NCBI GenBank assembly: GCA_035048815.1
Contig: JAUCBN010000035.1
Location: 4,476,501-4,540,500, forward strand
DNA: 64,000 nucleotides
Source: Abelmoschus esculentus
Taxonomy: Eukaryota > Streptophyta > Magnoliopsida > Malvales > Malvaceae
Direction of reading: 5' to 3'
Shown: one piece after another, positions 34,833 to 48,100 of the stretch
Position numbering within the stretch: the stretch's first letter is position 1
How the letters are laid out: every line of letters starts with the position of its first letter
Notes under the pieces: generated by a model
Seen by the model: only the letters and a program-made list of their open reading frames with translations
The model's database searches: none
Told to the model about the DNA's origin: nothing
Translations under genes and position numbers: made by a program

Positions 34833-37800
34833 TCAATGGTGTTCCTTCTGCTGCTGCTCGATGTCCTTACTGATAGCAATGCCGACCAATCTGCACGGTT
34901 CGGCCTCTTCCAGCATTTGAACCACTCTTCTCATGGAGGGTCGTAGGGCAGGCAATGCGGCGGTGCATAGGATGCCGATCCTCAACACCTTCACTGCATC
35001 CTCTTTAAGTACATCAGGAATCCTTGGATCAACAATGCTTAAAACACTCTCTTTGCTCTGTATTTTGCTGCAAATCCAACTTACAATGTCCTTATTTTCT
35101 CCATATTCAGGATCTATGGGCCTTTTGCCACTCACTAACTCCATCAATACAACCCCAAAGCTATACACATCACTCTTCTCATTGACCTTGTAGGTGTATC
35201 CATATTCTGCAAAAGTTAGATTGTTATGGTAATTTACTTGATGCTAATCTTGGAAAGTGAAGAATGGGAATTAACTTACCAGGAGCTATGTATCCATGGG
35301 TGCCTGCAATGACATGGGTGGAGTATTTCCCACCATCGGCTTGAACGATCTTGGCGAGTCCGAAATCTGAAATCCTTGGCTTCAAATACTCATCTAACAA
35401 TATGTTGCTTGATTTTACGTCCCGGTGGATCACCGGCTTTCCACATCCGTGATGTAGGTACTCGAGTCCCTTAGCTGCTCCAAGTGCAATGTCATACCTT
35501 GTATCCCAATCAAGCTCCATTTTCTGACTCGTATGCATCCGATCCCATAAGCTGCCGTTAGGCAGGTATTCATACACCAACAAGCTGGAGTCTTCACTGG
35601 TAATGCTGCAGTAGAGCTTCACCACATTGACATGCCTTATTGAGCTCAATGTCTGCACCTCGGCATCAAACTCTTTTGCCTTACCCTCACGTTTGCTTAG
35701 TATCGGAGTGGTACTACTCCGACCTCTTCGGCAATTAGACTCTGTGTTCCATATGTGCTTCACAGCGAGTTCTACACCATTAGAAAGCGTCACTTTGTAT
35801 ACGTTCCCGGACCCTCCTTTTCCAATCAGATTCTCTTGTTTGATGGAATCAAGGATTTCATCTTCAGTGAAGGTTAACACATGGAAAGACTTAAGATCCC
35901 ATGATTCTTCCTTCAATGAACGATCACCATCTCTTCTTTCAGTCCTCTTTAAATACAAGAAACATCCAAGCGAAGCAAGCAAGACCGTTGCACCAAGCGC
36001 AAGGCAAACTATAAGCACACGGACATCTTTAGACATTCTGGAATACGATCGACATCGCTCGAAAGATTGGACTTCGTCCATTGAACTACAAAGGCCAGAG
36101 TTTCCCACCAAGCTACCATTATAAGCTTCTATGGAGAGAGTCTGTGGTATAGGACCAGATAACCGATTATAAGACAAATCAAAAAGGTTCAGCTTGAGAG
36201 TTGATAAGCTCTCTGGGATTTTCCCAGAAAGTTCATTTCGAGACAAATTCAAAGAGTTCAATGTCACCAAAGACCCTAAACATGATGGGATTTTCCCAGA
36301 AAGTGAATTACCAGCCATGTTTATGTCACTTATGGAAACACAAGAACATAATGAATCTGGTAAGGGACCAGATAACATGTTGTTCTGAAATTTAAGGACG
36401 TTCAATCTTTTCAGTTCCCCAATTCCATGTGGAATTTCCCCTGAAATCTGATTGTCATTAAGCTCGATTTTAACCAAAGATGTAGCTTCTGAAATCTCCT
36501 CAGGCAACTCACCTGATAGTCTATTGTATCCTACTGAAAGTACTCCCATCACCTTTGCATTCTTTATATCAGACGTAATTGGCCCTTCAAATCGATTGTA
36601 AGCAATGTCAACTATATCCACTACCGGTAATCCCCATATTCCCGCCGGAACTACGCCGGAAAGCGAGTTGTTATAGACTCTAAACCTCTTTAAAGTTGTA
36701 CAATTTCCATATGTAGCCGGAATTTCACCGGTGAGCCTGTTCTGAACCATAAGAACGCCTCTCATAGTTCCTTTGTTACACATGTTTGGAGGAATTGGTC
36801 CAGTCAAGAGATTCTCCGACACATCGATGTAGTCAAAATTGGACCAAGAACCGAGCTTTTGAGGCAAAGGACCAGACAACATGTTGTCGTAGAGAGACAG
36901 ATTCACCAGCTTTCTGAATTCACCCAACTCAGATGGTATTTCACCATTAAACCTGTTCTTATAGAGATGTAGGCTTACCAAGTTGTTCAAGTACCCCACT
37001 TCTGAGATATCTCCTTCAAGATTGTTGGCCGAAGCATCGAAATTCTCTAGCTTTGTAAGATTTCTTAACCCGACAGGAAGTTTTCCGGTCAGATTATTGC
37101 AATAAAGCTCAAGCTGCCATAGTTTGTGAAGATTTGAAATCTCCACTGGAATTTCTCCAGATAAGTGATTGTATTCAAGCTCTAAATTTACAAGCTCGGT
37201 GAGACCTCCAATGGCGGGAGGGATCTTCCCTTCAATGCTACAATTGGCCAAATAAAGCCAACTCAGTTTCTTTAGATTCCGAATCTGATATGGAAACGGA
37301 GATCGATCCAAAGGGTTGTCTCCAAGACTTAAAGCAGTCAGATTGGTCATTTTTTCAAGCATGTTCCATGGGAAAACACCAGAAAATCCGCTGTTATTCA
37401 AATGGAGGAACTTCAATTGGGTGAGGGAAGATATATCTGGGAACGAACCAGTAAAAAGATTGTTCCCAAGATCCAAATACTCAAGCTTTACACAATGATT
37501 CAACTCTTCACTGATTTCCCCGTAGAGTGAATTGAAACCCAAAGAGAGCTTTTGTAAGGATTGAAGCTGGCATACCGAATCAAAAGGAAGAACGCCGGTT
37601 AGCTTCTGGTTTGAAAGCTCGATTTCCTTAACGAACCCTCCATCGGTGCAAGTGATGCCATTGAAGCTGCAAATGGAATTGGCTGAACCCCATGAATCTA
37701 GAACCCCAGTGATTGATTTATTAAGAGCGGATTTTAGTTTTAGCAGCAAATGGAGTTCATCGGATTTCACATGAAAAGGTAAGGAACAACAGAACACGAG

Positions 37801-37845
37801 ACAGAAAGAGAGAAAGATTTGATGGTAACCATATGTGTAAGACAT
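34833..37845 (-). CDS. RLK7: LRR receptor-like kinase, subfamily XI, RLK7/HAIKU2 type
   Basis: Two exons (35280-37845 and 34833-35206) give 2940 nt, or 979 aa, close to the 977 aa of Arabidopsis RLK7. Residues 1-28 form a signal peptide. Then come the LRR N-cap (ELHLLLKLKSALNKS), a CSFNGITC pair and about twenty LRRs (NLSGxIPxxL-like, for example LTGPIPPNMC). A single membrane helix lies near residues 607-630 (VLIVCLALGATVLLASLGCF). The kinase has a glycine loop IGKGGSGNVYKV (about 672), the VAIK-type lysine in LAVKHIW, the catalytic HRDVKSSN (about 808), DFGLAK (about 827) and GTHGYIAPE, so it looks active. The intron splits the APE codon (CCTG|GTAAGT to AATATGG), a position shared by this subfamily. 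RLK7 senses PIP-type peptides in immunity and germination, and IKU2 acts in seed size. Which of the two this gene corresponds to cannot be decided here, though overall similarity favours RLK7. Confidence 0.93.
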
Positions 37846-38649
37846 GTCGGAGGATTGAAAGAAACCAGAAGAAGAAGAAGAAGAGCGGTGGACTCAAAGT
37901 AGTGACATCATGACCACCACGCCATGAACATAAAAACAGAGAAAGTGAAGAACCTCGTTTGTAATGAAAGAGAGACAAAAGAGACCGGGGTTATGTCAAA
38001 AACCTGCGGACTAAATTGGTCCCTACGTGAGTCCTAAAAACTAACCAGCCGCCATAGCCATAGGGTTAAACCTTGATCTATCTTTACAATTTAACTTCCA
38101 TCCCAAGTAATCATGAACTATAACAAAATCGCTCTCTTTTGCATGCACGTCTACCTTACGTTTCCTCGTGCACTTCCATTTTACGCCCGAGATCCTGCGG
38201 TAAATCGCGTGTCCAGCGTTCATTTCATGAATCCCCCGGCGTTGACTTGTCTCTCTATAGAGTCTTTCAGAAACAGGGTATTATTTCTAATAAATTAATC
38301 ATGGTGTAGACTGTAGAGCAAAATCACGTGGCTAATTGGATATTGGATACGCAGTTGTCTTGCGCGTGAGTGAAGGTCGTCGTCAATGCTGTCTGGTTGA
38401 GTGTCCAAGAGTATGAGATGACATAGATCAGACGAGGTCAACATTCATTGAATCCATTCTGTTATCGTCTTTCAGCGGAGGGCGGTGAATGTGGGCCAGT
38501 TATATGACAAGATGATTCATAACTAGGGGGACGAACCCGGGGATTTGGTTGGATTCACGAGCTCTTTACAGTGGACTATAGGTAGTTCCGTAAAAAGTCC
38601 CTTAAAAAAACATAAAAAGAGTATTAACCGGTTTATCCGATTATTTTGT

Positions 38650-40750
38650 GTACATAATAGTTACGAATTATATACATAAATTTTTACAAAAACTGTAAAA
38701 AAACGGTACATATATAAATCGTTACAAATGTAAGGATTTGTGTACATACATAAATCCTTGCAAAAACTGTAAGAAAAACGGTACATACATAAATTTTACA
38801 AACGTAAGAAATTATGTACATACATAAATCATTACGAGAATACATAAATTGACACAAAAATAGTAAGGATTTGTGTATGTACACAATTTCTTACAAAATA
38901 TATACAATTGCTTACGAAAAACGTAAAGAAAAAAAGGTATGTACACAAATCCTTACAACTTTAAAACCATGAGCTAAAAGAGGTAATCCAAGGGTAAGGA
39001 TTTGTGTACATACACTATTGGTTACGAGTATACATAATATGATACAAAAATGGTAAGGATTTGTGTATATACACAATTCCTTACAAAATATACACAATGA
39101 CTTACGAAAAACGTAAGAAAAAAGGTATGTATACAAATTCTTACGACTTCGAAACCATGAGTTAAAGGAGGCATCCAAGGGTAAGGATTTGTTTACATAC
39201 ATAATTGGCTATGAGTATACATGATATGGCACAAAAATGGTAAGGATTTGTGTATGTACACAATTTCTTACAAAGTATACACAATGACTTACGAAAAACG
39301 TAAGAAAAAAGATATGTATACAAATCTTTACGACTTCAAAACCATTAGCTAAAGGAGAACCTCTAAGGGTAAGGATTTGTGTACATACACAAATGGCTAC
39401 GAGTATACATAATATGATATAAAAATGAGAATGATTTGTGTATGTACATAATTCCTTACAAATGCACAATGGCTTACGAAAAATGTAAGAAAAAAATATG
39501 TACACAAATCCTTACGACTTCTAACCATGAGCTAAATGAGACCATCTAAGGGTAAGGGTTTGTGTATATACACAAATGACTACGAGTATATATAATATGA
39601 CACAAAAATGATAAGGATTGTGTATGTACATAATTCCTTACAAAGTATACACAATGGCTTACGAAAAACGTAAGAAAAAAATGTATGTACACAAATCCTT
39701 ACGACTTCTAACCATGAGCTAAAGGAGACCATCTAAGGGTAAGGGTTTGTGTACATACACGAATGGCTACGAGTATACATAATATGACACAAAAATGGTA
39801 AGGATTTATGTATGTACACAATTCCTTACAAAGTATACATAATGGCTTACAAAAAACGTAAAAAAAAAGTATTTACACAAATCCTTACGACTTCTAACCA
39901 TGAGCTAAAGGAGACCATCTAAAGGTAAGGGTTTATGTACATACACAAATGGCTGCGAGTATACATAAATTGCCACAAAAATGGTAAGGATTTGTGTATG
40001 TACACAATTTTTTACAAAGTATACACAATAACTTACGAAAAACGTAAGAAAAAAAGGTATGTACACAAATCTTTACGACTTCTAACCATGAGCTAAAGGA
40101 GACCATCTAAGGGTAAAGGTTTGTGTACATACACAAATGGCTACGATATACATAATATGACACAAAAATGGTAAGGATTTGTCCATGTACACAATTCCTT
40201 ACAAAGTATACACGGCTTACGAAAAACGTAAGAAAAATGGTATGTACACAAAGCCTTACAACTTTTAACCATGAGCTAAAGGAGACCATCTAAGGGTAAG
40301 GGTTTGTGTACATACACAAATGGCTACGAGTATACACAAATTGCCACAAAAATGGTAAAAATTTATGTATGTACACAATTCCTTACAAAGTATACACAAT
40401 GACTTACGAAAAATGTAAGGAAAAAAGTATGTACACAAATCCTTACGACTTTGAAATCATGAGCTAAAGAAGGTCATCCAAGGGTAATGATTTGTTTACA
40501 TACCATTTTTCTTACAGTTTTTGTAAGCATTTGTGTATATTTCGTAGAGATTTGTGTACATACATAAATCCTTACATTTCTTGTACCAATTTTATGTATT
40601 CTCGTAGTAAATTATGTATGTACACAAATCCTTACCTTTGGATGGCTCCTTTAGCTCATGGTGAGAAGTTGTAAGGAATTGTGTACATACATTTTTCTTT
40701 ACGATTTTTGTAAGCTATTGTGTATAATTTGTAAGAAAATGTGTACAATA
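38650..40750. repeat. ~187-bp unit array of copy 2, about eleven units
   Basis: The landmark accatgagctaaagg recurs near 38962, 39152, 39340, 39525, 39711, 39897, 40086, 40267 and 40457, close to every 187 bp. Units carry the same TGTACACAAATCCTTAC and GTAAGGATTTGTGTA words as the array at 2356-4170, largely in the opposite orientation. They are more diverged from one another than the central units of copy 1. Confidence 0.88.
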
Positions 40751-41862
40751 TTTATTCGTATATTTTTTATTCAAATATTTTTATTTGAATATTTATTATA
40801 CGAGTATTTTTATTCGAATATTTTTATTCGAATATTTTTTATTTGAATATTTTTATTTAAATATTTATTATATGAATATTTTTATTCGAATATTTATTAT
40901 ATGAATATTTTTATTCGTATATTTTTTATTCTAATATTTTTATTCGAATGTTTATTATATAAATATTTTTATTAGAATATTTATTATAGAAATATTTTTA
41001 TTCGTATATTTTTATTCAAGTATTTTTATTCTTATATTTTTTATTTGAATATTTTTATTCTAATATTTTTATATAAATATTTGTATTTGAATATTTATTA
41101 TAGAAATATTTTTACTCGTATATTTTTAATCGAATATTTTTATTCAAATATTTTTATTTGAATGCTTATTATATGAATATTTATATTCTAATATTTATTA
41201 TACGAATATTTTTATTAAAAAAATTTTATTTGAATATTTTTATTCCAATATTTTTATTTGAATATTTTTATTCGAATATTTTTTATAGAAATATTTTTAT
41301 TCGTATATTTTTATTAAATATTTTTATTCATATATTTTTTGTAGTTTTTGAATATTTTTATTTGAATGTTTATTATATGAATATTTTTATTCGAATATTT
41401 ATTATACGAATATTTTTATTTGAATATTTTTATTCAAATATTTCTTATTCGAGTAGTTTTATTCGAATATTTATTATAAATATTTTTATTCGAATACTTA
41501 TTATAAATATTTTTATTCGAATATTTATCATATAAATATTTTTATTCGTATATTTTTATTCGAATGTTTATTATATGAATATTTTTATTCAAATATTTAT
41601 TATATGAATATTTTTATTCGTATATATTTTATTCGAATCTTTTTATTTTAATCTTTTTATTCAAATCTTTTTATTCTGATATTTATTATACGAATATTTT
41701 TATTCAAATATTTATTATTCGAATATTTTTATTCTAATATTTATTATATAAATATTTTTATCCGAATATTTATTATATAAATATTTTTATTCGAATATTT
41801 ATTATATAAATATTTTTATTCGTATATTTTTATTCAAATATATAAAAATAAATTAAATAACC
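40745..41862. repeat. AT-rich short-unit tandem array of copy 2
   Basis: Units of TATTTTTATTCGAATATTTATTATACGAA type run for 1.1 kb. They are the reverse complement of the array at 1525-2355. The translated frames are low-complexity and not genes. Confidence 0.85.
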
Positions 41863-42010
41863 ATTACTTAAAAAAATCCCAACTGTTTGAAACCTGTTAC
41901 CAACCAGTTCACAACCCCTCTTATTAAAGGGGCTTTTTTTTAAGCTCTTTTTAAGGAGTTTTTTTAGAACTCCCTAGTGGACTATGCTTTTTACTTTACA
42001 CGAGGAATTA

Positions 42011-42262
42011 TAAGGGTAAATTGTCTATTTTTTTATATTTTTATTTGTGTTTCCGTTCAAATTAAAGGTATAGAGTTTAGGGTCTAATATTAGATATTAT
42101 GGTTAGGGTTTAAAGAATTGGAGGGAAGGTATATTTTTTAGAGCGTATGGTTTGAGATTTAGGATATAGAAAATAAGAGTTAAAGTTTAAAATTTAAAAA
42201 TTTAAAAAATTTTAACAAACATAGATGAAAGTATGATAAAGCGACGGAGTATTTTTACTCAG
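42011..42262. mobile_element. TTTAGGG-rich MITE-like element, copy j
   Basis: It starts gtaaattgtctatttttttatat, with the core gtttagggtctaatattag, ggttagggtttaaagaattgg and tatagaaaataag, and ends gtatttttactcag. It sits about 25 bp beyond the second Mutator-like element. Confidence 0.55.
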
Positions 42263-43156
42263 AAAGTATGAAAGTACTGTCTTTGTGACATGTTTTCGTT
42301 TTGTGGTTTGATTCATCTGCTCTTGTGGCACGTTAAAGCATACCCTGGCGATCGATTGATGTTTGTCAGTGGTTTGATTTATCTGTTCTTGTGGTTAGAT
42401 TCAATCAATGCTAGTTTCTGATTTATATTTTTGTCGGTGGTCTTTCAAAAAGTTATATCCCCACTCCGGTTGATGGTTGTTTGTCGATGAAATCAGTCTT
42501 GGGTAGCGATGCTTTTACATGACAGTTTGGATCGTCTACAACTCCTTCTTCCTTCTTTATGCATCTCGTTTGGAAAGAAACAATGAGATTCAAGAAACTT
42601 CTGAATTTTATTGGTATACTTAATTCCATAAGAATTTTATTTTCTCTATTTTTTTAATAAAATGTTTGGATTGTTTAATCTATTTTTTTTTATTTCTTGA
42701 AGATGACATAAATGTAATTTTTATGAATCTAATAAAAATTCAGTAATATTTATATAAAAAATAAATATTTAATTTATTCTTTAAATAATTTGAATTAAAT
42801 ATTTAAAATTTAAAATTGAATCCGAATACTGATTTGATCTGAAATATAAAAATTCAAATCTTTTGGTTTATAATATTACTCCGCCTCTCCCCATTAACAA
42901 AGTTTCTCTTCATCCTATAATTTTGCAACAGCTGCTGTACACCCATCATGACCCCCTGCAGCAAATCACATGCCATAATTTCCAATCATCTGCAGCGTTA
43001 CTATTAATTTAAGTTTAACTCAAAAATAAGTGTTTAAATTATATATTTTTTAAAATAGATGTTTAATGTTTTTTTTATGAAATAAATGTTTAAATTATAT
43101 ATTTTTTAAAAAATAGATGCCTAATATTTTTTGGATGAAATAAGTTTTTAAATTAT

Positions 43157-43631
43157 TGTCAACACGAAAATAATAGTATAATAATAATAAATAATAATAA
43201 TATAATAATATAATATAATATATTATAATATTATAATATATTAAAAAAAAAGGTTCAAAACTGAAAATTTTGAAAACAGAGTCGTGAACCAAAAAAACCT
43301 GGGATTGTGGCCGGTTTTGTTGGGGTTTTTGATAGGACTAGATTGGTTGAGAGTTTTCAAGGGATTGAAGTTTGAATCTGAGTGAAATTGTGAACCGAAT
43401 CCCTTTTAAATAGGGATTGAATCGGGTTTTAAAGGGGAGTTCACTGGAGATCGGCAGCTAAGGAGGAAATTTGAGGGATTTTGGAGTAAAGATCGGTACT
43501 GGAAATCGGTGATCGGAACTTGAATCGGATTGAGGACTCGATCGGAGCGAGGTTTCGCAAAGGTAAGCCCAATCGTTTCTTGTTTTAATGTTTTGTTCTT
43601 GGCCGGTTGGGTTAGGGATAATGCTGATATG
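43157..43631 (+). repeat. Truncated 5' LTR
   Basis: It aligns with 48101-48590 from TGTCAACACG through ggccggttgggtta, then diverges at about 43631. Both copies contain a run of ATA/TAATAT words that differs in length, and gcaaag|gtaagccc, which looks like a good splice donor. Confidence 0.85.
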
Positions 43632-43960
43632 GCGGCAGAATTGAGTCAAAACATCAACCCGGTGATAGGTCATAGTGGGAAGTTAGCAGGGTTCTTAGAG
43701 AAAGTCAAGAAATTAGGGGTTAAGACTCGCAAATACCTTTAGTGTTTGATATTTGATGTAATAAATCTTTTACCTGAAATGAAAGTTATTCTACGATAAT
43801 CACACTTGGGATCAATACCTTATTGCATTCATGCATATATTTATTTTATATCATGCCATTATTATTTTATCAATATTGCATTAGCATACATGAATCTAAG
43901 GTGGTTGAGGGTTTCGATGACAGTTGCCACACATTAATAAAAATTTGAGAATCAGACATC

Positions 43961-45106
43961 ATGGACGAGAATATGAGAGAAGTTGCAAGTATCCAAGAGC
44001 ATATGACAAAGCCTCAACCAAAGGCAAACGATCAAATCTCGAAGCCATGTCTAACTATCTACTCGGGGGCATCAAGTTCGAGCATGAATACGTTCTCTCT
44101 TGAACGTGTTGTTCAATTGACAAATATGTGTACGGAACTCTAGAAGAAAATTGAGGCAAGTGAAAAAGGAGTGGGCTCCGGGTTTAGTGCAAGGGAGTTT
44201 TGTCTGGTCCCTGATTTGGTTATTCCACCAAAATTCAAGATCCCTGTTTTTGAGAAGTATGACGGATCTAGTTGTCCTAAAATTCACTTGACAATGTATT
44301 ATCGGAAAATGGAAGGATATCTAGATAATGACCAAATGATGATTCACTACTTTCATGATAGCTTGGCTGGGCCTACTGTAACATGGTACAACAGATTGAG
44401 TCGAGAGCAGATTCGAACATGGGTTGATTTGGCGAAAGAATTCTTGGGGCAATATAGGTATGTCATAGATTTAGCTCCAGATCGTCGGACTTTACAGAGC
44501 ATGAGAATGAAGGATGATGAAAGCTTTAAAGACTATGCATTGAGGTGGAGGGTGCTAGCTTCTCAGGTGCAACCACCCATGATAGAAGGGGAAATGACTG
44601 AAATGTTTCATCAAACTTTGCCGTCTCCTTTCTTCGATAAAATGCTTACGAATTCAAGGGGCAACTTTAGAGATTTTATGGCCCTTGGCGAAGTAATAGA
44701 AGTCGGAATACAACAAGGGAAAATTGAACCCAGGCTCAAAAATTCCATAGAAGATAAGAAGCCGAAGGAGGTAAATGAGTGTAATGTTCAAAGTTCCCGA
44801 AGACGTAAAAGGGAAAGATCACCCAGTTCTTCAGGGCGGCAACAAAAGATTCCCCGAAGAAATACGGATCGGGAGATATTTGGAATGCCTATTGCCAATT
44901 TGTTTCCTTTTCTTGTTGAAGTTCAATATATTACTCCCAAGCCAATGAAGAAAGCGCCAAGCCCTTTCGCTCAAAGCTATGATCCCAGCAATGTTTGTGA
45001 GTTTCATATGGGATTGTCAGGTCATGCTACTAATAAATGTAGGTCTTTACTAGAAGAAATCAAGAAATTGATCGATAAAGGAATTTTGACAGAGGAGTTG
45101 GTGTAA
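43961..45106 (+). pseudogene. Retrotransposon gag with an internal stop codon
   Basis: An open frame starting at 43961 (MDENMREV) is interrupted by a single TAG at 44141-44143. It resumes in the same frame to a stop at 45104-45106, about 380 codons in all. The region after 44200 has the plant Ty3/Gypsy gag signature: PVFEKYDG...CPKIHLTMYYRKM, HDSLAGPTVTWYNRL, WVDLAKEFLGQYRYV, APDRRTLQSM and LPSPFFDKM. A basic stretch (SSRRRKRERS) follows, then a zinc-knuckle-like CEFHMGLSGHATNKC (C-x2-H-x4-GH-x4-C). Gag packages element RNA in cytoplasmic particles. No pol frame follows. The stop codon and missing pol mean the copy cannot move on its own. Confidence 0.8.
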
Positions 45107-48100
45107 CAATGGAAGACCAAAGAAAATGCTCAAGATGATGTGCTCATTAAAGATTCAGAACGTCAGGACTAGCTTTTCTAAGGTTGCTCAGAGTTATGAA
45201 AAATCTGTCTTGTTCATGTCTAAGTATCAAGGAAAAGAGTGTTTTTGGGATCGGTTGCGAAGTAATGCCCTGAATTATCCCAGTTGCGTTTTTTATTCTA
45301 TATGCATTGGGTGTCTTTTGTAGGGGAGTTTTTTTAATTCATTTGTCAATGATGCTTGTTTCGTACGTGTTTTTTAAAATAGTAAACATGTCATACACTT
45401 TGATTCTTTGATTCTTTAACTTTTTTGATTCTTTGATTCTTTTTATGGGTTAATTTTTGAACGCCCATACATATATCATTGATTTCATTCTTTCAGATTT
45501 TGAATATCAATTGCGAAATTGATATTAAATCAAATTCGGAGATCAACTTCACCAATGTGACTCGTTACCACTTTATTTAGGTCAAAAGGATGACATTAAT
45601 GAGTGTTCAGGAATCACAGGAAAATCCTAGAGAAATTCTGAGTGAGTTTCCTCTCAAGCATTGTTGAATAAGGTCTTTGAATGAAGTGATAACCCAAAAC
45701 ATCATCCAACTGAAGTCTGCTTTACTTTAAAGACATCCGAGTATGGAATGATATTTGGCATTCCTTGATTTCCCTTCTCAAAGAAAGAAAATAAGAAAAA
45801 ATAGCATTTGTTGTCCCTTTTTGAGCCTGACATTATTTTTCTTTCGATTCAACCCAAATCAAGGATCACCCCCACACTGGGGGCAAAAGAGGATGAAAAT
45901 GTGTTTCAAAGAGAAACGCAAAACCAAGAAAAGAATCCAAACTCAAATTGTTGGCGCAAAAAGCGAACATAAAGTTCAGTAAAAAATGTTGATGGGATGA
46001 ACCACTGGAAAAAGTGGTGGTGAAAAAGAAATGACCTCTAGGGCGAAAGCCCAACAAAAAGGGTCAACCTAGAGTGATCCGCAAAAGAAAATTATTTCAT
46101 CAGAGCATGTTCAGAACAGTACGACAATGATCTTTGATTTTTATCACCCTCGAATTATTTGAGCCTATATATCCTTTCTTTGGTAGCCATAAACCATAAC
46201 CCACATTACAAGCCACGAAAGACCATTTTGACTATACACGGATATTAGAACAAGGAGAGTTAGTCTTCAGAATATGTCCCGCTTACTAGGGTTAACCTTT
46301 CTTCAAGGATTTTTAGTCTTCTAATGCTTGATTGAGATCAGAAAAAAAGAGGAATTGGGTAGGGTGAGCTAGTGAGAAAAAGAGTGTCACCTAAACGGGG
46401 TAGAATTAGAAAATGGGAATGTTTCTACTGAAAGTCTGATAAATTGGAAAATGGTCACATCCGAGTTGATCTTTGCAAATTTTTTCGAACGTTTTGTTAC
46501 ACTTGATTTTCAGAGGTCTAACTTTTGTTTTTGTTTGCCATGACAATCAAATTTTTCAATGTTTTCCAAATACTATTTTGAGCATTTTTTTCGCTTGACA
46601 AGCATCCTGCAGATGAATTGATTAGATACAAAATGTAAAGGATTCCATGGGAATTCCTATGATGCAATTAATCCTTTAAGCGCAGACAGAACAAGAGGTG
46701 AATGATGAATGACCCCAGAGGAACAAATGAAACTTTGAAATGCCATAACATGGGGCATTTACGTACGGACTGTGACATTGCTAAATTTCGTAGTTGTAAA
46801 GATGAATATTAGCCCAACTTGGTGAAAGTTCAGGGATTAAGAAAGGTTTAGAGATCAGGAGAAAATCCAGGGACCTATTTTGCACACTCTAAATGGTGAA
46901 AGTGGGGCAAACTCAGCATGATAAGAGATCAGCAAAGCATTATTTTTGACCGAGGCAGAAACAAAGTTCATGAACTATTTGCTTCAAGAAACTGATAGCC
47001 CATAAGATGTGGGGCAAAATCCGAACTGATTGGGAAAATCAATGATGTTAAATGTCAAATTGAGAAATAAAGCTCAAAAAGTTCAAGCAGAGTACAAAGT
47101 TGTCAATGTGAGATGTCGTCGTGACAGAAAAAGGTCCATTGAAGAGGATCAATGAACATTCAAGTGTCCCTCAATGACCACGGTTCATGCATCATATGGT
47201 TAGGCATCCATAGGGTAAAACATGCTAACCCATGCATTTAAAACATTTTTTATAATTTTTACAGGAATTTCCAAGCAATCCATATCAGGACAAGCGAAGA
47301 TTTCAGAGGAAGGAAATTCGAGAAAAAACATTTCAGAACCTGCTTATCTATTCGAGCGCTTGGAGAATAGAACCTGCATATCCATTCGTGCATACGGAGA
47401 ATGGAGCCCTTTTTGAACCTGCTTATCTATTCGAGCACTCGGAGAATAGAACCTGCATATCCATTCGTGCATACGGAGAACGGAACCTTTTTTTCGTACG
47501 TAAGGAGAATGAAGCATGAGTTCCATGAGAAATGATTCAAGAATCAATCAACAACAACGAACATTACCGGCAGCCTTTTGACGTGAGTCCATTGTCGGCA
47601 ATCTTTTGGCGTGAGTCCAGAAAGAAGTAGTGGAGGTGGAAAATTTCGTACTCCACTATTAAATCCTCCGGGTCATCAGTAAGTCCTCCGGGCATGATGT
47701 TAAATCCTCCGGGTCATCAGTAAGTCCTTCGGGCATGATGTTAAGTCCTCCGGGCCATCACCTTCGGGAGTGATGATATCGTTTGCACAATCTAGGAGAA
47801 AATACGATCCTAAATTCTCCGGGTCATCATTAAGTCCTCCGGGCATGATGTTAAGTCTTCCGGGCCATCACCTTCGGAGTGATGATATCGTTTGCACAAT
47901 CAAGGAGGCAATACGATCCTAAATCCTCCGGGTCATCAGTAAGTCCTCCGGGCATGATGTTAAATCCTCCGGGTCATCATTAAGTCCTCCGGGCATGATG
48001 TTAAGTTTGAAGAGTTTCTTCAAGCTTCAGATTTTTAGAATTCGTGTTTCTCAGTCTTTGCCCATCTCCTGCTCCGCAACATCGGGCAAAGAGGGACAGA
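45107..48100 (+). other. Non-coding retrotransposon interior with short repeats and polypurine tract
   Basis: No pol gene is recognisable. Short tandem repeats lie at 47338-47500 (acctgcatatccattcg / tgcatacggagaa, and ctatcgag-type words) and at 47660-48002 (tcctccgggcatgatgttaa / tcctccgggtcatcag). A purine-rich stretch, cgggcaaagagggacaga (48083-48100), directly precedes the 3' LTR and is the likely polypurine tract for second-strand priming. Confidence 0.6.

Larger units (their letters stand above)
38580..41975. mobile_element. Mutator-like non-autonomous TIR element (copy 2), inverted relative to copy 1
   Basis: The left end AGGTAGTTCCGTAAAAAGTCCC and right end GAGTTTTTTTAGAACTCCCT are imperfect inverted repeats. 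An identical 10-bp AGTGGACTAT flanks both sides (38570-38579 and 41976-41985). TTAACCGGTTTATCCG near 38624-38639 matches the complement in copy 1, and attaaataaccatta near 41854 matches the inner left border of copy 1. The cargo is the same pair of arrays in reversed order, which places the two elements in opposite orientation. Length is 3.4 kb and no transposase is encoded. Confidence 0.78.

Noticed and set aside
35627..37498. Plus-strand frames over the receptor kinase
   Set aside because: Antisense shadows of the long LRR-kinase exon.
5068..37845. Biosynthetic or functional gene cluster
   Set aside because: Channel, xylanase, amino acid permease and receptor kinase share no pathway and are on both strands with ordinary spacing; proximity looks incidental.
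44171..45106. Single-exon host gene
   Set aside because: The protein matches plant Ty3/Gypsy gag features and lies between LTRs.
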